A DNA stretch of 56,535 bases from Oscillospiraceae bacterium (lineage in GTDB: Bacteria; Bacillota; Clostridia; Oscillospirales; Oscillospiraceae): contig CACYLY010000004.1 of the NCBI GenBank assembly GCA_902775355.1, positions 1 through 56,535 of the forward strand, written 5' to 3'. The notes below the pieces were generated by a model. That model searched no databases. It had not been told where the DNA came from and saw nothing but the letters and a program-made list of their open reading frames with translations. Below are positions 16,878 through 25,949 of the stretch, piece after piece; within the stretch, counting starts at the first letter, position 1; every line of letters begins with the position of its first letter. The translations under genes and the position numbers were made by a program.

Positions 16878-18119
16878 TTACTCGGCCTTCTGGGTCAGAG
16901 CAGCCCAGTCCAGGTTATCCCAATCGGGCTCGGCGGGAGCCGCGGAGGCGTCCTTCCAGTAGAAGCCCAGGTTGGTGAGGATGTTGGTCCACTCCGCGCT
17001 GTGGGCGGCCACATACTCGGCATAGGTCATGTCGGTGCCCTCGACCTTGGTCAGGGCGAAGTTGGGGATCTGGTAAATGGCGGGGATGCCGTTGGGATAG
17101 AGCTGGGCGGCAGCCACGGTGTTGCAGGGGAAGGAGTCGAACTGAGCGCCCCAGGAAGCCTGCACGTCAGCGGAGCCGAACCACTCGGCAAAGGCCTTGA
17201 CAGCCTCGGTCTCCTCGGCGGTGCGGCCCTCGCGGTCCAGGATGCCGATGTACTCGGCGATGTAGTAGGTGCCGTCCTTGATGTCGACCAGCTGCCAGTT
17301 TTCAGGCTCCAGGGTACCCTTCAGAGGATGCTCGCTGGTGTCGGCAGCGGTGTCGATGGAGCCGTACAGGGAGGAGGAGTAGAACTCGGTGACCTGCACG
17401 TCGCCCCGGTTCAGAGGCTCAATGCCGTACTTCCAGTCGTCGCCGCCGAACTTGCCCTCGGCGCAGAACTTCCACAGGGTCTTCCAGCCGTCCACGGAAA
17501 TGCCGCCGGCGGGAGAAGCGGGATCCACAAAGGGATAGAGCATTGCGGAGTTGATGTTGGCGTTGGTGGTGCCGCCGACCTTGTTCTGGCGGTACCAGGC
17601 ATAACCGGAATTGACCACGTCAGCCCAGTGGTCGAAGTGGAGTTCCTCGCCGTTGGTGCCGAACTCGTCGGTGCGGTAGAGCATCAGCACGTTCTGGATC
17701 ACGATGCCGTAGGCCTTGCCGTCATACTTGTACTCGCCCACTTCGCCGGCCCAGGTGGGAGTCCAGTCCATCACCTTCAGGTTGGCGTACTGGCCGTTGA
17801 CCAGCTGGCTCCAACGGGTCTCGTTCAAGCCGAAGATCAGGTCGCCGTCCTTGTTCTCGTCGGCAGCCTGCACGGCGGCGGTATCGCCGGAGATGACCTC
17901 ATTGGTGTCCAGGCTGATGGTGAATCCGGCTTCCTTGGCCTTGTTCACCAGCCACTCCACGCGCTCGGTGGAGTTGGAGTTGGAGTAGATCCGGATGGTG
18001 TAGCCGGAGTAATCCGCAGCCGGAGCATCTTCAGCGGGCTCGGCGGGCTTGGTCTCGCCGCAGGCGGCCAGTGCGAACACCATGGCAAGAGCGAGAAGCA
18101 GCGCAAGCAGTTTCTTCAT
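16878..18119 (-). CDS. ABC transporter substrate-binding lipoprotein
   Basis: 413 residues. The lipoprotein signal ends in LAAC with C20 as the lipidated cysteine, so it is tethered outside the membrane. The rest is a family-1/AfuA-FbpA type binding fold beginning YTIRIYSNSN at about 37. In this class ligands include ferric iron, thiamine, putrescine-like compounds and, for AfuA, hexose phosphates. No clear iron-ligand tyrosine pair could be assigned by eye. The neighbouring sugar phosphatase, kinase and isomerase favour a sugar phosphate. The start at 18119 follows AAAAAGGAG. First gene of the operon. Confidence 0.85.
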   Translation of the reverse strand: MKKLLALLLALAMVFALAACGETKPAEPAEDAPAADYSGYTIRIYSNSNSTERVEWLVNKAKEAGFTISLDTNEVISGDTAAVQAADENKDGDLIFGLNETRWSQLVNGQYANLKVMDWTPTWAGEVGEYKYDGKAYGIVIQNVLMLYRTDEFGTNGEELHFDHWADVVNSGYAWYRQNKVGGTTNANINSAMLYPFVDPASPAGGISVDGWKTLWKFCAEGKFGGDDWKYGIEPLNRGDVQVTEFYSSSLYGSIDTAADTSEHPLKGTLEPENWQLVDIKDGTYYIAEYIGILDREGRTAEETEAVKAFAEWFGSADVQASWGAQFDSFPCNTVAAAQLYPNGIPAIYQIPNFALTKVEGTDMTYAEYVAAHSAEWTNILTNLGFYWKDASAAPAEPDWDNLDWAALTQKAE

Positions 18120-18231
18120 TTCGTTTTCTCCTTTTTCATATTTTTTTATGTCGATATCCCCGCCGCGGGACAAGAAGAAAACCCTCTCCTCCGTCAGGCG
18201 GAAATATTAACAACTTGTAAAATCAATCTTT

Positions 18232-18260
18232 ACTATAGTTTTTTGAAGTGAAAAAGTCAA
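18232..18260 (-). promoter_or_regulatory. Promoter of the ABC operon
   Basis: Minus strand: -35 TTGACT (18255-18260), 17-base spacer, -10 TATAGT (18232-18237). The leader to the ATG is about 105 bases and contains two small GC hairpins (near 18164-18175 and 18186-18202), but no riboswitch that I recognise. Confidence 0.75.
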
Positions 18261-18378
18261 TTCATCCCGCCGCGCTGTTTTTCATTTCGTACGCTTGCAC
18301 AAAGATTTCAGTATTTTTTTGTTCATGTTTTCGCGTGCAGGGAGCGAAGCAGGCGGTGCGGCGCATCACGGCGGGCAA

Positions 18379-18505
18379 CGGTCGGTCGCCCCTACGGGCA
18401 CGGACGGGCGTGGGCGCGGGTCGGCGGGCGCCCAAAGGTCGCCCCTACGGGCGCGGGATAAGCGTTGGCGCTGAACGGCGGGAGGGGCAAGTCCCTCCCG
18501 CCGTG
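18379..18505. repeat. REP cluster, three palindromes
   Basis: Two units with arms ending TCGCCCCTACGGG (about 18379-18407 and 18427-18455) and one GGGAGGGG/CCCTCCC unit (about 18477-18505). They fill most of the gap between the ABC operon promoter and the 3' end of the pullulanase gene. The rest of 18261-18540 holds nothing else recognisable. Confidence 0.7.
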
Positions 18506-18540
18506 GGTGGTTTGTTATGTTTTTCGTCTGCGGAAGCCGC

Positions 18541-21216
18541 TTATTTGCCGACGATCAGAACGCTCCTGGCGGGAACGGTCTCCAGACTCTCGCCCAGCAG
18601 CAGGGTCCAGTCCCCTTCGGGAAGCTCCGCGGGACGCTCGGTCTCCAGGGGATTGATGACGGCATAGGCCACAATCTCCCCGTCCATGGTCCAGGTAACG
18701 ACAATGCTCAGATCCTCCTGCACTTCGGCGCTGACCTCTGCCTGGGTGAAGAAGGGGTTGGCCTGGCGCACGGCGATGAGCTGCCGGTAGAAGTCCGCCA
18801 TCTTATAAGCGTCGCTGTCCGCCGTCAGGGCCTCCCAATCCAGGTTGTTCACCGAGTCGGGAGACATGTAGCTGTTATGGTCGCCGCCCTTGGTGCGCAG
18901 CATCTCCTCACCGGCCAGGAAGAAGGGCGTGCCCTTGGAGAGCATCACGATCTCGGCGCAGAAGCGGTTCATCTGCAGCAGCTCCTCCTGCGAGGCGTCG
19001 GGATTGGTGACCTGTAGCTTGTCCCAAAGGGTGTTGTTGTCGTGGGAGGAGACGTAGTTGATGACCATGGCGTTCTCCACGCCCCAGTTCACCGTGCCGT
19101 CCCGGACGCCGCCCTTGATGCCGAAGGCCACCTTCTGGGCGGTGCCCTTGTTGGCGGTGCCGTTGGCGTAGCCGGTGTCCTTCTGGTCGAACACGCTGCC
19201 CTTCATGCCGTCGCGGATGGCGTCGTTGAACACCGCCACCGCGCCGATGCCCTCGCCGCTGGCCTGGATCTGGCCGATGTTGGCCTGGTTGGCCTTCTGG
19301 TTATCCCGCAGCGGAGAGGTGCCGCCGGTCCAGCCCTCGCCGTAGATGATGGCCTTGGGGTTGATCTCATGCAGGGCCGTTTCGATCTCCTGCATGGTCT
19401 GGACGTCGTGCAGCGCCATCAGGTCGAAACGGAAGCCGTCGATCTTGTACTCCTCCGCCCAGTAGCGGACGCTGTCCACCATGTACTTGCGGAACATCAC
19501 CCGGTTGGAGGCGGTCTCGTTGCCGCAGCCGCTGCCGTTGGCGGAGCTGCCGTCCGGATTGAAACGGTAGTAGTAATAGGGCACGATGCGGTTCAGGTTG
19601 GAGTCCTGAGAATAGGTGTGGTTATAGACCACGTCCATGACCACGGCCATGTTGTTCTCGTGGAGGCTCTGGACCATCTGCTTGAACTCGTTGACCCGGA
19701 CCTCGCCGTGGAAGGGGTCGGTGGAGTAGCTGCCCTCGGGGGCGTTGTAGTTCTTGGGATCGTAGCCCCAGTTGAACTGCGGCTCGTCGCTGCTCTCATC
19801 CACGGTGGCGTAGTCGTAGACCGGCTGCAGATGCACGTGGGTGACGCCCAGCCACTTCAGATAGTCCACGCCCACGGGGATGCCGGAGGAGTTGGTCAGG
19901 CCGGTCTCCGTAAAGGCCAGGTACTTGCCGGGATACTGGGAGTCGGCAATGGTGTTGGAGAAGTCCCGCACATGGACCTCCCAGACAATGGCGTCCCCGT
20001 AGCAGGCCAGGTCCTCATAGTAGCCGCTGTCCCGGAAGCCCTCGGGGTCGGTGCTGCGCAGGTCGATGACCATGCCCCGGTTGCCGTTGACGCCAACCGC
20101 CCGGGCGTAGGGGTCCACCGCCTCCTGGGCGCCCAGAGAGGTGGTCACGGTGTAGGTATAATAGGTGCCGTGGCCGCAGGAGGCTTCGGCGCTCCAGACG
20201 CCCTTGTCGCCCTTGACCATATCCAGGACCTCGTAGGCCTGGCCGCCGTCACCGGCCTCGAAGAGGTTCAGCTGCACCTGGGAGGCCGTGGGGGCCCAGA
20301 CCTTGAACACGGTGGTGTCGCCCTGGATCACAGCGCCCAGATCGTCTCCGTCGTAGGTATAGCGATTGATAAACGAAGGACTGTCAAAAATCTCCGTGGG
20401 CATGGCGGCGATTTCCCCGTAGCCCTCGATCTCCACGGTATAGGCCTTGGACACGTCCAGCTCCTCCTTGACAGTGATGACGCCGGTGACAACGTTGTTG
20501 TTCAGGCTTGAGAGGGAGAGGATCTCCAGTTCCCGTCCGTCCTGCCGTACATGGACCTGGCCCAGGTTCTCGATCTTGGCCGCAGGGCTGATGGTGTAGC
20601 GGATCTCCTTGGGAGAGATGATGCCTGCCAGGGTGAAGCTGCGGATCGGGTTCAGAGTGACGCCTCCGTCCGGGCTGGTGTACTGCATACCGTCGCCGGG
20701 CTTCAGGTAGATCACCGTGTCCGCCCCGGTCATAATGGCAAAGCGGTCGTCCTCATAGTCCTTGGTGGCGTCGCCCCAGGATTTGGCGCCGGGATCGGAG
20801 CAGTCCCGCCGGACGATGAAGCCCACCTCGCTGACGTCCTCCGGCACGTTGACCACGCATTTGACGCCGTAGGCGCAGGGGTGGAAGAGATTGCCGCTGC
20901 CGTCCTTCCCCGGGAACCAGATCCACACGTCGCACTTGGAATAATCCGCGCTGGGATGGTTCCAGTAGAGGGTCAGCTGGTTGCAGCCGGGCTCCTTTTC
21001 CAATGTGTACTCATCCTCCGCCGGCGCCGGGGCAGGCGGCTCCTCCTTCGGCGCCTCCTCCTTCGGCGGCTCTTCCTTCTCAGGCTGTGTATCCTGCGCG
21101 GGAGCGGACTGCTCCTCAGGTTTCTCCGCCGGGGCGGGGGCTTCGCCGCAGGCCGCCAGCAAAGAGCAGAGCATCAGCAAAACCAGAAGCAGAGCAATGT
21201 GTCTTTTGCTTTTCAT
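18541..21216 (-). CDS. pulA: Pullulanase, secreted lipoprotein (GH13)
   Basis: 891 residues. The signal ends in LLAAC (C23), then a Pro/Glu-rich linker. A CBM41-like starch-binding domain follows ([20 protein letters not shown]), then further beta domains including a CBM48-like unit. The GH13 barrel has the type I pullulanase motif [11 protein letters not shown], region I DVVYNH, nucleophile D598 (GFRFDLM), acid/base E627 (YGEGW) and D726 (SSHDN). It cleaves alpha-1,6 branches in pullulan, glycogen or starch outside the cell. The ATG at 21216 follows GAGGTG. An upstream extension lies across the promoter and is ignored. Confidence 0.93.
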   Translation of the reverse strand: MKSKRHIALLLVLLMLCSLLAACGEAPAPAEKPEEQSAPAQDTQPEKEEPPKEEAPKEEPPAPAPAEDEYTLEKEPGCNQLTLYWNHPSADYSKCDVWIWFPGKDGSGNLFHPCAYGVKCVVNVPEDVSEVGFIVRRDCSDPGAKSWGDATKDYEDDRFAIMTGADTVIYLKPGDGMQYTSPDGGVTLNPIRSFTLAGIISPKEIRYTISPAAKIENLGQVHVRQDGRELEILSLSSLNNNVVTGVITVKEELDVSKAYTVEIEGYGEIAAMPTEIFDSPSFINRYTYDGDDLGAVIQGDTTVFKVWAPTASQVQLNLFEAGDGGQAYEVLDMVKGDKGVWSAEASCGHGTYYTYTVTTSLGAQEAVDPYARAVGVNGNRGMVIDLRSTDPEGFRDSGYYEDLACYGDAIVWEVHVRDFSNTIADSQYPGKYLAFTETGLTNSSGIPVGVDYLKWLGVTHVHLQPVYDYATVDESSDEPQFNWGYDPKNYNAPEGSYSTDPFHGEVRVNEFKQMVQSLHENNMAVVMDVVYNHTYSQDSNLNRIVPYYYYRFNPDGSSANGSGCGNETASNRVMFRKYMVDSVRYWAEEYKIDGFRFDLMALHDVQTMQEIETALHEINPKAIIYGEGWTGGTSPLRDNQKANQANIGQIQASGEGIGAVAVFNDAIRDGMKGSVFDQKDTGYANGTANKGTAQKVAFGIKGGVRDGTVNWGVENAMVINYVSSHDNNTLWDKLQVTNPDASQEELLQMNRFCAEIVMLSKGTPFFLAGEEMLRTKGGDHNSYMSPDSVNNLDWEALTADSDAYKMADFYRQLIAVRQANPFFTQAEVSAEVQEDLSIVVTWTMDGEIVAYAVINPLETERPAELPEGDWTLLLGESLETVPARSVLIVGK

Positions 21217-21261
21217 GGAATGCACCTCATTTCCTTTATTTGTTCCGGTTTTTGTAGTATT

Positions 21262-21325
21262 ATCGTAGCACTTCCACCGCTTCAAGTCAACGCCCTTGCG
21301 TCCGGTTTTCCTTTTGTGCTATACT
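21262..21325. promoter_or_regulatory. Divergent promoters, pulA and esterase
   Basis: Minus strand, for pulA: -35 TTGACT (21285-21290), 17-base spacer, -10 TACGAT (21262-21267). Plus strand, for the esterase: -35 TTGCGT (21296-21301), 18-base spacer, -10 TATACT (21320-21325). The two -35 boxes are only five bases apart, so the genes may compete for polymerase. Confidence 0.65.
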
Positions 21326-21381
21326 GTTTTCGTGTAATATTCTCCCTCATGATATCAAGAAAAAGCAAAGAAGGCGTGTAT

Positions 21382-22203
21382 ATGCCAAGCAAGCAGGAAA
21401 CCGTCAAGATCTCCGGTCCGGCCGGTCCCCGCAGAGCGCTGCTGATCCGCCCCCGGGGAGAGACTCCCGCCGCCGGCAGACCGGGCGTCCTCTGGATCCA
21501 CGGCGGCGGCTATTCCATGGGGATGCCGGAGATGGTCTACTTTTCCCGGGGGATCAGCCTGGCGCGGAAATTCGGCGCCGTGGTGCTGGCGCCGGACTAC
21601 CGGCTGAGCAAAGAGTCCCCCTACCCCGCCGCCCTGGAGGACTGCTGGGCGGCTCTGGTCTGGCTGAAGGAGCACGCGGCGGAGCTGGGCGTTCGGACGG
21701 ACCAGATCATCGTGGGCGGCGAGAGCGCCGGCGGCGGTCTCACCGCGGCCCTCTGCATGCTGGCCCGGGACCGGGGGCAGGTCCGCATCGCCTTTCAGCT
21801 GCCCCTCTACCCCATGCTGGACGACCGGGACACCCCCTCCTCCCGGGACAATCACGCGCCGGTGTGGAACACCCGGCGCAATCACCGGGGCTGGCGGCTC
21901 TATCTCCGGGACCTGGCCGGCTCGGAGCCCCCGCCCACCGCCGCCCCCGCCCGGCAGACGGATTATCGGAACCTTCCCCCGGCCTACACCTTCGTGGGGG
22001 ACGGCGAGCCCTTCTACTGCGAAACTCTGGACTATATCCGGCGGCTGCGGGAGGCGGGCGTCCCCGCGGAGGTCGACATCTACCCCACCTGCTTCCACGC
22101 CTTCGACCTGTATCTGCACTGGACCCGGAAGGGCAGGGCCGCCGTCCGCCGCTTTGAGGAATGGGTGGGCTTCGCCCTGGAGCATTATTTCGCGGCGAAC
22201 TGA
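21382..22203 (+). CDS. Alpha/beta-hydrolase fold-3 esterase
   Basis: 273 residues of the hormone-sensitive-lipase family. The oxyanion-hole motif HGGG is at 40-43, the nucleophile S115 in GESAGG, an acidic residue in GDGEP (D207/E209) and the catalytic H239 in CFHAFD. Cytoplasmic, with no signal peptide. Likely cleaves short acyl or acetyl esters, possibly from carbohydrates, given the glycosidase neighbours. The ATG at 21382 follows AAGAAGG; a much longer upstream frame is a shadow of pulA. Confidence 0.88.
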   Translation: MPSKQETVKISGPAGPRRALLIRPRGETPAAGRPGVLWIHGGGYSMGMPEMVYFSRGISLARKFGAVVLAPDYRLSKESPYPAALEDCWAALVWLKEHAAELGVRTDQIIVGGESAGGGLTAALCMLARDRGQVRIAFQLPLYPMLDDRDTPSSRDNHAPVWNTRRNHRGWRLYLRDLAGSEPPPTAAPARQTDYRNLPPAYTFVGDGEPFYCETLDYIRRLREAGVPAEVDIYPTCFHAFDLYLHWTRKGRAAVRRFEEWVGFALEHYFAAN

Positions 22204-22360
22204 ACTATTATCCAATAGAAGAGCTTGAAATCTTCCGGTCAGATTTGCGCCATGCTTCGTTATCGGCCTTGACCATACACAAAGTATGCTCTGCGGCCTC
22301 TGCCTCGTCTGGCGTAAATCCGCCTCGGAATCTTTCTAAGCCGTCTTATCGGATAATAGT
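22204..22360. mobile_element. 157-bp MITE with 10-bp inverted ends
   Basis: The ends are ACTATTATCC (22204-22213) and GGATAATAGT (22351-22360), exact inverse complements. Inner arms are also inverted (AAATCTTCCGGTCAGATTTGCGCC against GGCGTAAATC...GAATCTTTC, imperfect). There is no coding capacity. It begins one base after the esterase stop codon. Unlike the REP units it lacks GTAG feet. Confidence 0.7.
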
Positions 22361-22367
22361 ATGAACA

Positions 22368-22407
22368 GAGGAAGCTCCGTTCCCACACCGGGGAGCGGAG
22401 CTTCCTC
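22368..22407. terminator. Bidirectional hairpin between convergent genes
   Basis: GAGGAAGCTCCG (22368-22379) pairs with CGGAGCTTCCTC (22396-22407) around a 16-base loop. It is followed by TTGTTATTCTT on the plus strand. It lies between the esterase (plus) and GH3 (minus) genes; the GH3 stop is only four bases away. Confidence 0.6.
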
Positions 22408-22410
22408 TTG

Positions 22411-24852
22411 TTATTCTTCCTGTTTTTGAGCCGCGGCGCGCTCTTCCGTCAGCTCCCGGGCCAGGCGGATCACCCGGCTGGCGTTGAGGCGCAGCTGGAT
22501 CCGGGTCAGCTTCTTGCGCTTCAGGGCCCGCAGGATGGCTTTCTGGTCGTTCTTGCTGCCCGGCATGGTCAGATCCCCGCCGGCGGCGGCGATCTTCCCC
22601 GCGTCGGGGGCCCTGTACTTTTTGCTCTTGCCCTGAGCCATGGGCAGGATCCAGTCGCTCATCACGATGCCCTTGAAGCCGAACTCGCTGCGGAGGATCC
22701 TGTCGATCAGGTCCCGCCGCTCGGAGGTGTGCTCCCCGTTCAGCAGGTTATACGAGCTCATCACCGCCGTGGGCGAGCTCTCCCGCACGCAGATCCCGAA
22801 GCCCCGCAGATAGAGCTCCCGCAGGGTCCGCTGGCTCAGCTGGCTGTTGTTATTGTATCGGTTGCGCTCCTGGTTGTTGGCGGCAAAGTGCTTGATGGTG
22901 ACGCCGCAGCCCGGGTGCTTCTGCACCCCCAGGGTCAGGCCCGCGGCCATCTTGCCGGAGAGCAGCGGGTCCTCTGAAAAATACTCGAAGTTCCGCCCGC
23001 AGCGGATGTCCCGGTGCAGGTTCAGGGCCGGGGCCAGCCAGAGATGCACGCCAAAGCGCTCCATCTCCGCCCCCACCACGTCGCCGCAGGCCCGGGCCAA
23101 GTCCACGTCCCAGCTCTGGGCGATGGCGGTGCCGATGGGAATGGCCGTGGCGTACTGGTGCCGGACCTCTCCCCGGGGCGCAGGGCCCCTCATCTTGTTC
23201 ATCAGCCAGGCCACGGGCTTGGGCATCAGCTCATTGGTGCTCTCCAGCTGCAGCTCCCCCACGGTGTGGGCGCCCTTCTCGTCCAGCACATAGCTCCGGC
23301 TCAGCCGCAGGCCCGCGGGCCCGTCGGCCATCACCAGGGAGAGCACGCCCTTCTCCCGGAGCAGGCGGCAGGTCTCCCCCGCCGCGCCGGCCACGCTGCG
23401 GCCGGAATCGCCGATGAAGCCCAGGAGGCCGGGCTTGTCCTCATAGCAGCCCACGCCCAGCAGGGCCAGCTCCTCGTCGCTGAGCTCTTCCGTCAGCAGC
23501 TCCGGCTCCTCCTTGCGCCGGTACCGGATTTTTTCCCGCTTGATCTTCTTCGAGCGGAAGCTGAGGCCTCGAAGCAGCCCAGTTTTTTCCCGCTGCCGGG
23601 GCTCCGGGCTCCAGTCCTTGAAGTCCGGCTTTCCGCCGCAGGCACGGCACTGCACGGTGACGGCGTCTTTGTTCAGCAGGAGCTTTCCCGCCAGGCGGGT
23701 ATCCCTGCTGGAATCGCCCAGGCGCAGCAGATAGCTACCCTTTTCCAGGGTCCAGGTGTTGTCGTCCTCGTCAAAATAGGCCAGATCCCGCAGAGGAAAG
23801 TCCAGGCTCACCTCGCAGCTCTCCCCGGGCTGCAGCTCGCCGGTCTTGGCAAAGGCCGCCAGCACCTGCCAGGGCTGGGGGATCTCCTTGCCGGGCTGGG
23901 AGACGTAGAGCTGCACGGTCTCCTTTCCCGGGTGTTTGCCGATGTTGCGGACCCTGGCCTGCAGGCGGATCTCCTCCCCCTCCCGGCGGAGGGCCCCGGC
24001 CTTGATCTCGAAATCCGTATAGCCCAGGCCGAAGCCGAAGGGGAAGAGGGGCTTTTTGTCCACGCTGTCAAAGTAGCGGTAGCCCACGAAGACGCCCTCT
24101 TTGTAGCGGGTCTCGTCCCGGCCGCCGAAGTCGCCCAGGTCCGGGTACTCGCCCCAGGCCGCCCAGGTGGTGCTGAGCTTGCCGGCGGGATAGCTCTTTC
24201 CCAGGAGGATGTCCGCCAGGATATTGCCGGTCTCGGCCCCCAGCTGGCTCAGGAGCAGGATGTTCTCCACCTCCAGGACCGGGGAGAGATCCACCGGTCC
24301 CCCCACGTTGAGCACCAGCAGGAAGCGGCTGTACTTCTTCCGCAGGGCCAGGATGTCCCGCTTTTCGGTCTCGGTGAGCAGGATATCCCCGGGCACGGCC
24401 GCCCGGTCCGAGCCCTCGCCGGAAATGCGGGCGAGGACGTAGACCGCCGTGTCCCCCTCGCCGTAGAGGGGGATGCAGTACTCCGGCTCCGGCATCACCG
24501 CTCCGAAGTACTCCGCCGCGGCGATCTTGTGCTCCCTCCGGGCCTTCTCCTTCAGCTCCCGGACAAAGCGCTCCCGTGCGCCCCGGTACAGGGCGTCGTA
24601 GGTCTCCAGCCAGTATTTGGTCGTGACGGTGAAGCCCGCGTCCTCCAGGCCCTGCTCGGCGGTGACGAAATAGCGGGAGTTCACCTCGCCGGAGCCGGTG
24701 CCGCCCTTGACGGTGCGCCGGGCGCCGCTGCCGAAGAGGGCGATGTTTCCTGGCCCGGTCAGGGGGAAGTCCCCGTTCCGCTTCAAAAACAGCGTGCACT
24801 CCGCTCCCAGGCGGCGAATACGTTGGGCGTGCTCCCGTTCATACTCTTCCAT
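22411..24852 (-). CDS. GH3 beta-glucosidase, circularly permuted
   Basis: 813 residues. The usual GH3 domain order is reversed. The C-terminal alpha/beta sandwich and a fibronectin-III-like domain (FPFGFGLGYTDF at about 265) come first, and the catalytic barrel follows from about 480, with the nucleophile D733 in GIVMSDW and substrate-binding KHF and RD motifs. This permuted order is known from Ruminococcus-type beta-glucosidases. There is no signal peptide, so it is intracellular and would act on imported oligosaccharides. ATG at 24852; 13 bases separate it from the SDR gene, so the two form an operon. Confidence 0.88.
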   Translation of the reverse strand: MEEYEREHAQRIRRLGAECTLFLKRNGDFPLTGPGNIALFGSGARRTVKGGTGSGEVNSRYFVTAEQGLEDAGFTVTTKYWLETYDALYRGARERFVRELKEKARREHKIAAAEYFGAVMPEPEYCIPLYGEGDTAVYVLARISGEGSDRAAVPGDILLTETEKRDILALRKKYSRFLLVLNVGGPVDLSPVLEVENILLLSQLGAETGNILADILLGKSYPAGKLSTTWAAWGEYPDLGDFGGRDETRYKEGVFVGYRYFDSVDKKPLFPFGFGLGYTDFEIKAGALRREGEEIRLQARVRNIGKHPGKETVQLYVSQPGKEIPQPWQVLAAFAKTGELQPGESCEVSLDFPLRDLAYFDEDDNTWTLEKGSYLLRLGDSSRDTRLAGKLLLNKDAVTVQCRACGGKPDFKDWSPEPRQREKTGLLRGLSFRSKKIKREKIRYRRKEEPELLTEELSDEELALLGVGCYEDKPGLLGFIGDSGRSVAGAAGETCRLLREKGVLSLVMADGPAGLRLSRSYVLDEKGAHTVGELQLESTNELMPKPVAWLMNKMRGPAPRGEVRHQYATAIPIGTAIAQSWDVDLARACGDVVGAEMERFGVHLWLAPALNLHRDIRCGRNFEYFSEDPLLSGKMAAGLTLGVQKHPGCGVTIKHFAANNQERNRYNNNSQLSQRTLRELYLRGFGICVRESSPTAVMSSYNLLNGEHTSERRDLIDRILRSEFGFKGIVMSDWILPMAQGKSKKYRAPDAGKIAAAGGDLTMPGSKNDQKAILRALKRKKLTRIQLRLNASRVIRLARELTEERAAAQKQEE

Positions 24853-24865
24853 CTCTTTTTCCCCC

Positions 24866-25627
24866 TCACTCGATCCCCTGCTGCCGGCACCAGATGTCCA
24901 TAACCATGTCCACCGGCAGATGCTTCACCAGGCGCACCTGACGGCGCACCGGATGACCCAGGATGGAGACGGTCTTTTTCTTCTTCAGGTCCTTCATGGC
25001 CTGCTCCGCCACCTCCTCCGGGCCGTACCAGCGGTCCACGTAGCGGATGTACTCGTCGTGATGGGCACTCTGCTGGAATTCGGTCTTGATCCAGCCGGGG
25101 CAGACGCACATCACGTGGATGCCCTTGGGCTTCAGCTCTCTTCCGATGGCCCGGGAGAGGCTCAGCACATAGCTCTTGCTGGCCCCGTAGACGGCCTGGA
25201 GGGGCACGGGCTGCCATGCGGAGTTGGAGCCCATGTTGACGATGGCGGAGCCCGCCTTCATATAGGGCAGACTCACGTGGCACATGGCGGTGAGGGCCAG
25301 GGAATTGAGCCGGGCGCTCATCAGGAGCTTGTCCAGCTCCTTCTCCGCGAAGGGGCCGAAGACCCCGCAGCCCGCGGCGTTAATCAGCAGGCCGATCTCC
25401 GGTTTCTCCCGCTCCAGCAGCTCCCGGTAGCGCTCCACGTTGTCGGTGTCGCTCAGGTTCAGGGGGATGGGCCGGATGGGATTACGGCACTTCTCTTTGA
25501 GCTCCAGCAGCCGCTCCTCCCGCCGGGCGATGACCCAGATCTCATCCAGCTCCATCTCTTTGTCCACCGCGTAGACGAATTCTCTCCCGATGCCGGCGGA
25601 GGCGCCGGTGATGACCGCGATCCTCAT
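24866..25627 (-). CDS. Short-chain dehydrogenase/reductase
   Basis: 253 residues, classical SDR. Cofactor motif TGASAGIG (7-14), NAAG at 83-86, and the active-site serine and Y147-x3-K151 (YGASK). Reduces or oxidises an alcohol/carbonyl with NAD(P). The C-terminal tail (about 215-253) is basic and hydrophobic. First gene of a pair with the GH3 enzyme. Start preceded by AAGGAG. The substrate is unknown. Confidence 0.88.
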   Translation of the reverse strand: MRIAVITGASAGIGREFVYAVDKEMELDEIWVIARREERLLELKEKCRNPIRPIPLNLSDTDNVERYRELLEREKPEIGLLINAAGCGVFGPFAEKELDKLLMSARLNSLALTAMCHVSLPYMKAGSAIVNMGSNSAWQPVPLQAVYGASKSYVLSLSRAIGRELKPKGIHVMCVCPGWIKTEFQQSAHHDEYIRYVDRWYGPEEVAEQAMKDLKKKKTVSILGHPVRRQVRLVKHLPVDMVMDIWCRQQGIE

Positions 25628-25671
25628 GCTCCGCTCCTTCTCCCGCCGGGCGTCGGCGGGGCTTTTTTTCT

Positions 25672-25700
25672 ATTGTAGTACAGCGGAGCGCAGATTGCAA
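25672..25700 (-). promoter_or_regulatory. Promoter of the SDR-GH3 operon
   Basis: Minus strand: -35 TTGCAA (25695-25700), 17-base spacer, -10 TACAAT (25672-25677). The transcript leader of about 40 bases contains a GC-rich hairpin. Confidence 0.65.
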
Positions 25701-25737
25701 ACAAAAAAGCGCGCGATTCCCCAGCGCCCCCATCCTT

Positions 25738-25810
25738 GCCTCCCCCTCCGGGGGAGGTGGCGCGTCGCGTCTCACGCAAGCGCCGTGACGGAAGGGGTCC
25801 TCCCCCTTCG
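25738..25810. repeat. Palindrome block related to 5833-5900
   Basis: CTCCCCCTCCGGGGGAG is followed by imperfect arms around CTCACGCAAGC and a GACGGAAGGGGTCC segment. The same order of hairpins occurs at 5833-5900, so this is a dispersed repeat family without GTAG feet. The rest of 25628-25949 holds only the promoter and terminator noted. Confidence 0.6.
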
Positions 25811-25851
25811 CCGCCCCGCGCCGGGGTCGGCCGGATCACGGCACAAAGAAA

Positions 25852-25889
25852 CGGGCGGATCCGGTTCACGCTGAACACGGATCCGCCCG
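25852..25889 (-). terminator. Terminator of the wall-anchored protein gene
   Basis: CGGGCGGATCCG (25852-25863) pairs with CGGATCCGCCCG (25878-25889). On the minus strand the stem is followed by TTTCTTTG. It lies about 60 bases past the stop of the 1404-residue gene. Confidence 0.75.
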
Positions 25890-25949
25890 CTTATCTGTCA
25901 ATATCCCTTGACCTCCGGGGAGCTCTCGTCCAGGGAAGTCAACTCCGGA

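Noticed and set aside
18120-18231. Riboswitch in the ABC operon leader
   Set aside because: Only two small GC hairpins are visible. No conserved core of a known riboswitch class could be matched by eye.
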